Below are positions 56,713-64,000 of a stretch of DNA of 64,000 bases, in pieces. The notes beneath the pieces are model-generated. The model was not told the DNA's origin. It ran no database searches and saw nothing but the letters and a program-made list of their open reading frames with translations. Origin of the DNA: Candidatus Woesearchaeota archaeon (lineage in GTDB: Archaea > Nanobdellota > Nanobdellia > Woesearchaeales > GW2011-AR4); contig JACOZN010000005.1 of NCBI GenBank assembly GCA_016181305.1, positions 1 through 64,000 on the forward strand, written 5' to 3'. The position numbers were made by a program, and so were the translations under genes. Within the stretch, counting starts at the first letter, position 1. Every line of letters starts with the position of its first letter.

Positions 56713-59055
56713 ATGGTTAAAGGCTATTGTAAGTATTGTTTGTCTGGAAAAAAGGAAGAAGTAGAACAATGTCCCCATTGTCAAAAACATTTTTGTAGTG
56801 AGCATATTACTCCAATAGAGCCTGGTTCTTATCGTCCAGAAAAATCTCGCATATTTATTAATCAAATAAGACTAGGTCATGAAAATACTCATCCATGTCC
56901 TGATTATGTTGATTACTTAGAAGAACAAAAAACAATTCACGGCAAAAAATATGGAGAAGCATTAGACAAATTATTAGGTAGTACTCCAAAGTATAAACTT
57001 CCTTTATCGGAAAGACAAGAAATAAGGGATACAAGGCATAATATTGCTAAAGAAAATGAAGAATTTAATAAAAGTGTTAATGCTAAGCTTGAGGTGGATA
57101 TTCAAAGAAGAAAAGAGGATAAAATTAAACGTAAAGAACTAGAAAAAGAGAAACATAGACAAGAGATTGAAGAAAAGGAGAGACTTAGTAGGGAGATAGA
57201 GGAAAAACAAAAAAAGCATTTGAAAAAACAAGAAAAAGATGAGCCTTACCTTTACAGGTATATTTCGCCAGAAGAGAGAAAATCCAATCAACCACCAAAA
57301 GTACCTGAAAAATATAAAAAAGAGCATGTAGGGACAGCACACCATCATCATGAAACACCCAAGGAAGAAACTGCAAAAGAAAAATATTATAAAAAAGAAG
57401 AATCTGGCATTTTTTCAAAGTTAAAAATTAATAGAAAGAATTTTTATGTGGTTGGCACAATAATTTTATTATTACTTGTCGGATTATTCTATGGGACCTC
57501 AGCCAAAACTATAATTCAAGAAATCAAGAATGTATCCAATACAAAAACTATAAGCTCTTACGAAAATATCTCAAATAAAATCTCATTTTCTAACTATCTT
57601 AATGATATTTATGCATTTGATAAACAAGAAGTTACATTAAATGGTTTTCTTGAAAGAAGCGTTGAAGGAGATGGCAATGCTGGAGTTCATGTATTTTCAA
57701 TTGTAGATGACTACAACAATAGAGTTGTATTGGAATGGTCTTATAATAACTTAAAAAAATATTTACCAGATTTGGGAAAAACAAAAGAATTGTATTCTGT
57801 TCAAGGAATTTTTAAGAGAGAATACAAGACTTTAAAATTAAATGTCGAAAACATAAATATCTATAAAAGAGAACCAGCTAAACAAGTAGAAGTAAACAAT
57901 ATAGTAAGCTATACTGAGCAAATTACTATAAACAGAACAAGTCCAAAGTATCCTTTGGTTAGAAATTTGGTTTTTAAACTCATAGGTAAAGAAATTATTT
58001 GCGAGGATGGTACAAAAATTGATTCTTGTTCTAATGAAAAACCACTATACTGCTCTATTAATGGACTAAAAGAAGAACCAGCAAAGTGTGGATGTCCTTC
58101 AGGCAAAAGATTGTACCAAAATCAATGCATAAATGAAGTCAAATGCTCAGATGGAACTTATGAGCCAGAATGTTCAAAAAATAAACCAAAACAATGCGTG
58201 AATGGGAAACTTGTTGACAATCCAGAAGTATGTAACTGTCCAGAAAACTATAAAGTAAAAGATAAAAAATGTGTTTATATCAGATGTTCTGATGGAACTA
58301 TCGAGCCAGATTGTTCTGCAAAAATGAAGATGCAATGTATGGAAGGCAATTTTATTTATAATCCAAATAAATGTGGTTGCCCAGATGGTTATGTCAAAAG
58401 AGGAAATAATTGTGTAAAAACTTGCAGCGATGGAACTGCGTATGACGAATGCTCTGATGATATGCCTCTTTATTGTGATAATGATGCATTAATAAACAAA
58501 GCGTCAATTTGTGGTTGCCCTTCTGGTTCTGGCTCAAAATATAAACAATCAGGAGAACTATGTTTAGATTTGTCAAATCCAGATATAGAGTATATAGAAG
58601 AAAAAGTTCATGAACTAATAAACCTACAAAGGCAAACAAATGGACTGTCAAAATTATCCTATGACACAAAACTTGTACAAATTGCAAGAGCCCATAGCCA
58701 AGATATGGCTACAAATGACTTCTTTTCCCACGACAATTTACGTGGGGAAGACCCAACCGATAGAGCAAGTAAAGTAGGCTATAATTGCAGAAAAGATTAT
58801 GGTTCATATTATACAAACGGTATTGCAGAAAATATTCACCAAGGTTGGACATATGGAACAACATGGTATACAAATGGTGTTGAATCTAGTAAGGAGTGGT
58901 TAATGCCTGACGAAATATCAGAAAGTGCTGTTACTGGATGGATGAACAGCCCAGGTCATCGCAAAAATATACTAACAAACACGTATGATAAAGAGGGAAT
59001 AGGCGTAGCAGTAGCATCAAATGGTGCTGTTTACATTACGCAAGATTTTTGTTAA
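56713..59055 (+). CDS. AN1-like zinc finger + coiled-coil + TM + Cys-rich repeats + CAP/SCP domain protein
   Basis: CKYCLSGKKEEVEQCPHCQKHFCSEH; TM VGTIILLLLVGLFYG; CSDGTxxxxC repeats; CAP domain VHELINLQRQTNGLSKLSYDTKLVQIARAHSQDMATNDFFSHDN...TGWMNSPGHRKNILTNTYDKEGIGVAV. Confidence 0.85.
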   Translation: MVKGYCKYCLSGKKEEVEQCPHCQKHFCSEHITPIEPGSYRPEKSRIFINQIRLGHENTHPCPDYVDYLEEQKTIHGKKYGEALDKLLGSTPKYKLPLSERQEIRDTRHNIAKENEEFNKSVNAKLEVDIQRRKEDKIKRKELEKEKHRQEIEEKERLSREIEEKQKKHLKKQEKDEPYLYRYISPEERKSNQPPKVPEKYKKEHVGTAHHHHETPKEETAKEKYYKKEESGIFSKLKINRKNFYVVGTIILLLLVGLFYGTSAKTIIQEIKNVSNTKTISSYENISNKISFSNYLNDIYAFDKQEVTLNGFLERSVEGDGNAGVHVFSIVDDYNNRVVLEWSYNNLKKYLPDLGKTKELYSVQGIFKREYKTLKLNVENINIYKREPAKQVEVNNIVSYTEQITINRTSPKYPLVRNLVFKLIGKEIICEDGTKIDSCSNEKPLYCSINGLKEEPAKCGCPSGKRLYQNQCINEVKCSDGTYEPECSKNKPKQCVNGKLVDNPEVCNCPENYKVKDKKCVYIRCSDGTIEPDCSAKMKMQCMEGNFIYNPNKCGCPDGYVKRGNNCVKTCSDGTAYDECSDDMPLYCDNDALINKASICGCPSGSGSKYKQSGELCLDLSNPDIEYIEEKVHELINLQRQTNGLSKLSYDTKLVQIARAHSQDMATNDFFSHDNLRGEDPTDRASKVGYNCRKDYGSYYTNGIAENIHQGWTYGTTWYTNGVESSKEWLMPDEISESAVTGWMNSPGHRKNILTNTYDKEGIGVAVASNGAVYITQDFC

Positions 59056-59186
59056 TATTAAAATTTATCACCCGATTACTACTACTTTTAACTTGAGTGT
59101 GCCCCTTAATTCTCATCCTTGACGTATCGCTGTCGCTCATTTGATTGGACGAACGAGTGTCCCGAGTAATAACTTTTCGGGCGAAA

Positions 59187-59211
59187 TTTTACCCCACTTC
59201 GTAGGGTAAAA
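59187..59211. repeat. Hairpin TTTTACCC-cacttcgta-GGGTAAAA
   Basis: Perfect 8-bp arms. Confidence 0.7.
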
Positions 59212-59225
59212 GAGATTAACAAGAA

Positions 59226-59379
59226 TTAGGCGGTTCGCAGGGTCGCTTACGCTAAAACGCCAAGCGTTTTCCCCTGCTCTCCCAAATTTTTGCCAGCTCT
59301 GAAAAATTCTCCATCTCTGAAGTTTGTGGGTTGCCTCAAACTTCGAGGGGAATTTTTCGAGGGCAAAAACTTCGCCTAA
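59226..59379. other. Nested, branched inverted-repeat region; candidate structured RNA or fold-back element
   Basis: Outer stem TTAGGCG/CGCCTAA encloses two hairpin domains: GCAGGG..AAAACGC-caa-GCGTTTT..CCCTGC, and TTTTTGCC..GAAAAATTCTCC..GAAGTTTG..CAAACTTC..GGGGAATTTTTC..GGCAAAAA. Confidence 0.7.
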
Positions 59380-59434
59380 TAAGTTAGTTTCAATAATTTT
59401 TAGTGGCTAAACGACTGATAGGGGGACATTCCGC

Positions 59435-60496
59435 TCATTCCACAATATTCCCGGTGTGGCTTTCAACTGCAGGCAATTGCGGAGGCACGACTTTTCCATA
59501 GAACACACGCACCGTTTTATCATTTATCTTTAAGACAGAGGGGTCATATACATTATCTTCCTGAAAAACAGGCATTGGCTCGCCGAAATCAAGCCCGTCA
59601 GATGATTCCACATAATAGATTCCTTTGGGAACTTTAGCAAATCCTTCATCTATAGAGGCTGCAAAAAGCACGTATTTATCGGCGATTCTGGCCAATGCTG
59701 GATCAACGAGATTTGGAACCCTGATTCCTGCTTCTTTTGCAAAATTAAGCCCATCAGAGGATACAGCTGATCCGATCCCGTGCTGCATTCCTGATGCCGT
59801 CACATAGTATATCCTTACTCGGCCGTCCGGAAGCATTATGGCATCTGGAACAGAAGCCCAGCCATTGTCGCCGTTAGTCTCTGAATCTATCCTAAGCCCC
59901 TCTTTTTCGAAAGTCAAGCCATCTGAAGATACTGCAGAATAAATTTTGTGTATAGACTGTCCGGGCCCGGGGTTCTGGCTATTCGCGCCCTTGTAGTACA
60001 TCCTAATTTTTCCGCCCGGAAGATTTACGATAGTCGGATCGCAGACGATGAATTCAAATCCTGCTCCTGGGGAGATTCTTATGCCCTGCTCTTTTGCAAA
60101 AGTCAGTCCGTCATTGGAAATCGCAGACAATATCCCTTTGATGTTGCAGTAGTACAGGCGAACTTTTCCATCCTTCAAGCCATGCACAAAAGGAACAGAC
60201 CCGTCTGCAATTCTTGAGCCGCCGTCTTTCTCCCAGGAAAAAGACAATGCTTCTGCAGCCGGTTCTGTCGGCATATTGTTAATTTCAGGGATTAAATCCT
60301 GGGGTGTTTCAGAAACGGATTCCGGTTCAGCCTCGGAGTTTGACGGGAAACCTTGCTGCAAACCTCCGGCAACCCCGGCTTCCCCATCCCGCTCAGCTTC
60401 CTCCTGCGCTTCTTTGAAATCGGCAGACTCCTGAGCAGCGCAGCCAGAAATAATAATAGCAAAAACCAGCATAAACAACACAGCCTCTTTTTTCAT
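59435..60496 (-). CDS. Exported lipoprotein with beta-propeller/glycosidase-like repeats
   Basis: Signal plus IISGCAAQ; repeated SAVSSDGLTFEKE blades. Confidence 0.65.
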   Translation of the reverse strand: MKKEAVLFMLVFAIIISGCAAQESADFKEAQEEAERDGEAGVAGGLQQGFPSNSEAEPESVSETPQDLIPEINNMPTEPAAEALSFSWEKDGGSRIADGSVPFVHGLKDGKVRLYYCNIKGILSAISNDGLTFAKEQGIRISPGAGFEFIVCDPTIVNLPGGKIRMYYKGANSQNPGPGQSIHKIYSAVSSDGLTFEKEGLRIDSETNGDNGWASVPDAIMLPDGRVRIYYVTASGMQHGIGSAVSSDGLNFAKEAGIRVPNLVDPALARIADKYVLFAASIDEGFAKVPKGIYYVESSDGLDFGEPMPVFQEDNVYDPSVLKINDKTVRVFYGKVVPPQLPAVESHTGNIVE

Positions 60497-60570
60497 TATT
60501 CTGGCACCCCATTATGTTATATTTAAATCTTTTCAAAATCTTTATAAACCCCAATACTTATACCGCATCT

Positions 60571-61029
60571 ATGGCAAAACAGATTTTTGTGAATTTGCCG
60601 GTAAAGGACCTAGACAAAACAATAGAATTCTTTACTAAACTGGGCTTCGATTTCAACCCCAAATTCACAGATAAAAACGCAACATGCATGATTATCGGCG
60701 AAAACATATTCGCAATGCTGTTAGTTGAAAAATTTTTCAGGACATTTATCCCCAACAAGGGAATTTCTGACGCTAAAAAAAGCACAGAAGTGCTTGTTGC
60801 ACTGGCAGTTGAAAGCAGGGCAAAAGTTGACGGGATGGTAAATAAGGCAATAGAAGCCGGCGGCAAAGAATACAGGACAGCGCAAGACCATGGATGGATG
60901 TACGGGCGGGCTTTCGAGGATTTGGACGGGCATGTCTGGGAAGTGTTTTACATGGATGAAAGCAAAATGCCGGAAGAGATGAAAAGTAAAGACAATAAAA
61001 ATGAACAAGAAGAATTCAATAACGCTTAA
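60571..61029 (+). CDS. VOC (glyoxalase/bleomycin-resistance) family protein
   Basis: VNLPVKDLDKTIEFFTKLGFDFNPKF...RAFEDLDGHVWEVFYMDES. Confidence 0.9.
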   Translation: MAKQIFVNLPVKDLDKTIEFFTKLGFDFNPKFTDKNATCMIIGENIFAMLLVEKFFRTFIPNKGISDAKKSTEVLVALAVESRAKVDGMVNKAIEAGGKEYRTAQDHGWMYGRAFEDLDGHVWEVFYMDESKMPEEMKSKDNKNEQEEFNNA

Positions 61030-61414
61030 ATCCCAACACATCACTATTTCAATTAATCGCTCTGCGAATGACGTTTACGAATTCACTTCAAATCCCGAGA
61101 ATCTTCCAAAATGGGCAGCAGGTCTTAGCGGTTCTATAAAAAACATTAAAGGCGACTGGATTGCTGAATCTCCGATGGGAACCATCAAAATTAAATTCGC
61201 TGAAAAAAATAAATTCGGCATTCTGGACCATGATGTCATTTTGCCGTCAGGCGAGAAAATCTATAACCCGATGCGCGTATTTCCCAACAACGATGGCAGC
61301 GAATTAGTCTTCACACTGTATCAAAGGTCAGATATGTCAGACAAACTGTTTGAAGATGATGCTAAGCTGGTCAAAAGGGATATTGAAAAGTTAAAGAAAT
61401 TGCTTGATAAATAA
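61001..61414 (+). CDS. SRPBCC-like protein
   Basis: ITISINRSANDVYEFTSNPENLPKWAAGLSGSI. Confidence 0.75.
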   Translation: MNKKNSITLKSQHITISINRSANDVYEFTSNPENLPKWAAGLSGSIKNIKGDWIAESPMGTIKIKFAEKNKFGILDHDVILPSGEKIYNPMRVFPNNDGSELVFTLYQRSDMSDKLFEDDAKLVKRDIEKLKKLLDK

Positions 61415-61533
61415 GGAGAAACGATCATGAAAATTAAACTAACCCTTAGTACTAACATTTATATATCCAATCCGCAATTTACATTTATTCGGGGGTAGAA
61501 CATTATGGCTTATTTCAAAACAAAATATGTCTC

Positions 61534-61863
61534 ATGCTTGGGTTCATGAAACTGCTCGGGTTGTGGGGCATGCCTGGCGGTGCTGCTGCTTTCGGGACTT
61601 TGGTTTGGTATGCCGGCGTTTTTGAGCTGATGATTGGATTATCCATGCTGACTGGAGTATTAGTTCGGCTTGCATCCGCCTTTGGCATAGTCATGATGAT
61701 TGTTGCTTACTACTTGGGGCATGTTAAGGTAGGCGGCTGGAATCCGCTTGTTAACTTTGGAATGCCTGCCATCATATTCCTGCTTGCATTCTTAGTCACA
61801 TTAGCTTACGGCGCAGGAAAAGCCAGTCTGGAAAAAATAGCCTTTAAAAAAGAATTTTTCTGA
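61534..61863 (+). CDS. DoxX-family membrane protein, possibly N-terminally truncated
   Basis: WYAGVFELMIGLSMLTGVLVRLASAFGIVMMIVAYY. Confidence 0.75.
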   Translation: MLGFMKLLGLWGMPGGAAAFGTLVWYAGVFELMIGLSMLTGVLVRLASAFGIVMMIVAYYLGHVKVGGWNPLVNFGMPAIIFLLAFLVTLAYGAGKASLEKIAFKKEFF

Positions 61864-61908
61864 GTTTTTTTGTTTTAATTTTTATTTAAATGCAGCTTTA
61901 ATCTGCAT

Positions 61909-62583
61909 CTATGAACTTAGGCTGTTTACAAATGCTGAAACTTCACTTTCATTTTGAAGAACAACGACTTCCAAGTTTGGAAACTCCTCATTTTTAGGAA
62001 TTTCCTGGGTTCTATGGATAAGATGTATAACCCTTTCATCGACTATTTCTCTTTTCTGTGTGTTCCTGCTGTGTCTTTTCAAAGAAACGTCCAAGCCAAG
62101 GTTCAGATAAACCAGCATTTTTTTAGTTTCATCCAAACCTAAATTAAATCCCATTATTTCCGCCATTTCTGATAGGCTCTCAAATAACATTCTTCTCCTT
62201 ACCCTATCGTGCAGGAGTGATTCTATAACAGGAATTTCACCACCTATATGCGATAATTCCGATACTATATAAGAATTTACAGCTTGTTGAAAAAGCTGAT
62301 TCCAGAATGTCTTGCCATCCTTACCGACTGCTGTAATTACGGCGTACTTTAGTTTATTTAAATCCCTTTTGCCAGCCGACGGAGTGCTAATTCCAAATTG
62401 CTGCAGTATAGCCGGGTAGAACTTCTGAAGAGACTCAAAAAATTTCTCTGGCTCTTCTTCAAGTTTGTCATGTATTGAATCTATTCCAAGAATCTTATAT
62501 TTAGGGTTTCTTTGTTTTATTGCATCGCATAAGTAACTCTTTCCTGAATAGGGTATACCTCCAACAAGCATTAAATTTTCCAT
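61909..62583 (-). CDS. P-loop kinase-like protein
   Basis: MENLMLVGGIPYSGKSYLCDAIKQRNPKYKILGIDSIHDKLEEEP. Confidence 0.75.
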   Translation of the reverse strand: MENLMLVGGIPYSGKSYLCDAIKQRNPKYKILGIDSIHDKLEEEPEKFFESLQKFYPAILQQFGISTPSAGKRDLNKLKYAVITAVGKDGKTFWNQLFQQAVNSYIVSELSHIGGEIPVIESLLHDRVRRRMLFESLSEMAEIMGFNLGLDETKKMLVYLNLGLDVSLKRHSRNTQKREIVDERVIHLIHRTQEIPKNEEFPNLEVVVLQNESEVSAFVNSLSS

Positions 62584-62626
62584 TATAATTAAGTAATGGG
62601 CGACTTTTTATATGCTTATTGTTTTA

Positions 62627-64000
62627 TTACTCCTTTATCTTTATCCTAGCCATCACCTGCTCGTGCATCCTTTTCACAAACTCTGCCCTGTCCTCAATCT
62701 TCATTAAATCCGTGAAGCCCTGCAAAAACAGGTTGAATGCAAACGGCGACGGAAGGTTTGTATTGATTTCCTTCACAAGGATCTTTTTCTGCTCAATCCC
62801 CTCAATCACCTTGGAGGCGCTTTCTATGTCCATCAGGTCCTCCAAAACCTCCCTTCTTGCCTCCTTAAGAATGCAGAAGTCAGTGCTTATTCTTCTCACG
62901 GCATTAATCAGGATCATTGACGAAACCTGCTGCCTTCCAACCCTTTTCTGGCGCCCCATGTAGCTCCTCAAAATCATCATAGCCCGAGTTGCGCAGTGCC
63001 TGAACCTTCTTTTCAAAACTTCTGTATGCTCTATAGCCATTTCCATTATTTTCCCCATTTCCTTTGATTTTACAAGGTTGAATGCCTGCATTATGTTGAT
63101 GCTTTTCTCAGATGCAACATAAAACCCGTTGTCATTGATGCCAATCTCGACATCCCTGTGCTGAGTTCTTCCAATCGCAAATGCAACTGCTCTTGACAGG
63201 CAGTCATTAACCCTTCTTCCGTACAAAGTGTGGAATATTGCATACTTCCTTTTTGACTTCGGGTCAGCGTAGTGCTCGACTATGATTCTTGAATGGGACG
63301 GAATCTCGGCGTAGCTGAACTGCTCGTAGAAATACCTGTAAATTGACTCTGAGGAGTTTTTGTCAACGTAAAGGTACTTGTCTATGAAATCAAGAACTTC
63401 CTTTCCTGATTTGTTTGCGCAAAATAATTCATTCATCAGCTTCCTGAACCTTCCGATGTCCAATGCCAAGTCAAAGCTCAGCGGCAGCATCTCGGAAAAC
63501 CATGAGGGTATTGTCGGAGGCCTGTAAACAGAGGCATTGACATAAGCAACCATGCCTTTTGCGTACAGAAACTCATAGCGCTCGCCTCCAAGCACAAAGA
63601 CATCTCCTCGTTTCAGCCTTTCAAGAAACGCCTCGTCAATGTACCCAATGGGCTGCTCGCCAACCTTGACTGTAATGAAGGATTCTTCAGGAATCGTGCC
63701 AATGTTTGTCATGTAGATAACCCTTGACATCTTGCCCTTTTTTCCAATTTCCTGTGTTTCCTCATCGTACCAAATCTTTGCGTAGATATGCCTGTCCTCA
63801 AGCGAAATGTATTTTCCTGCAAGGTATTCAATTACCTCAATGAAGTCCTTCCATTCCAATTCATTGTAGCAGTAGCTTTGCTTTATTAAATTAAACAAGT
63901 CCTTTGCTTTCCATCTTTGCTCAAGGCTCATTCCATGGACTTGCTGCGCCAGGACATCTAGGCAGTTTCTTGGGATATGGATTTTGTCAATCTTTTTTTC
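62627..64000 (-). CDS. Lhr-like ATP-dependent helicase, C-terminal part; 5' end beyond the window
   Basis: Frame stays open to the edge with KIHIPRNCLDVLAQQVHGMSLEQRWKAKDLFNLIKQSY, an Lhr-type motif. Confidence 0.85.
   Translation of the reverse strand, partial: EKKIDKIHIPRNCLDVLAQQVHGMSLEQRWKAKDLFNLIKQSYCYNELEWKDFIEVIEYLAGKYISLEDRHIYAKIWYDEETQEIGKKGKMSRVIYMTNIGTIPEESFITVKVGEQPIGYIDEAFLERLKRGDVFVLGGERYEFLYAKGMVAYVNASVYRPPTIPSWFSEMLPLSFDLALDIGRFRKLMNELFCANKSGKEVLDFIDKYLYVDKNSSESIYRYFYEQFSYAEIPSHSRIIVEHYADPKSKRKYAIFHTLYGRRVNDCLSRAVAFAIGRTQHRDVEIGINDNGFYVASEKSINIMQAFNLVKSKEMGKIMEMAIEHTEVLKRRFRHCATRAMMILRSYMGRQKRVGRQQVSSMILINAVRRISTDFCILKEARREVLEDLMDIESASKVIEGIEQKKILVKEINTNLPSPFAFNLFLQGFTDLMKIEDRAEFVKRMHEQVMARIKIKE

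Larger units (their letters stand above)
55798..59172. mobile_element. Putative inverted-repeat-bounded accessory cassette
   Basis: Outer repeat TTATTACTCGGG (55798-55809) / CCCGAGTAATAA (59161-59172); inner repeat GGGGCACACTCA (55828-55839) / TGAGTGTGCCCC (59094-59105). Confidence 0.55.

Noticed and set aside
1-64000. CRISPR array or cas genes
   Set aside because: No regularly spaced direct repeats and no Cas-like proteins seen on reading the window.

Overview
The window is a gene-dense stretch of an archaeal chromosome, most likely a DPANN lineage of the Woesearchaeota/Pacearchaeota type (inferred from gene content only). Archaeal information-processing genes (L10e, S6e, aIF2-gamma, L21e, RpoF/Rpb4, DUF655, ZPR1, SepF, RpoK, S17e, AlaX, Lhr-like helicase) are mixed with bacterial-looking metabolic genes (dapA/dapB, TIM, MetK, CoaD, CoaE, an LsrF-like aldolase). 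Main observations: (1) mtnP, mtnA, an LsrF-like class I aldolase, a Zn-alcohol dehydrogenase and apt lie close together, with speD, aguB, aguA and metK nearby. This suggests an unconventional methylthioadenosine / 5'-deoxyadenosine to DHAP salvage route. (2) A 3.4-kb segment (55798-59172) is bounded by two-part inverted repeats next to a Xer-type recombinase. It carries a tail-to-tail CopG/PIN pair and a large AN1-coiled coil-TM-Cys-repeat-CAP protein. (3) Just outside it is a ~154-bp nested, branched inverted-repeat region that looks like a structured RNA. (4) A glycogen gene neighbourhood contains a eukaryote-type GT3 synthase. (5) There is a tRNA-Lys(CUU) with two apparent insertions and a tRNA-like structure directly behind it. 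(6) Several genes are disrupted: dapB (frameshift plus missing motif), mtnA (exact 37-bp tandem duplication) and a GNAT gene. These could be assembly errors or real lesions. No rRNA and no CRISPR array were seen. All functional names come from reading motifs by eye; no database search was run.
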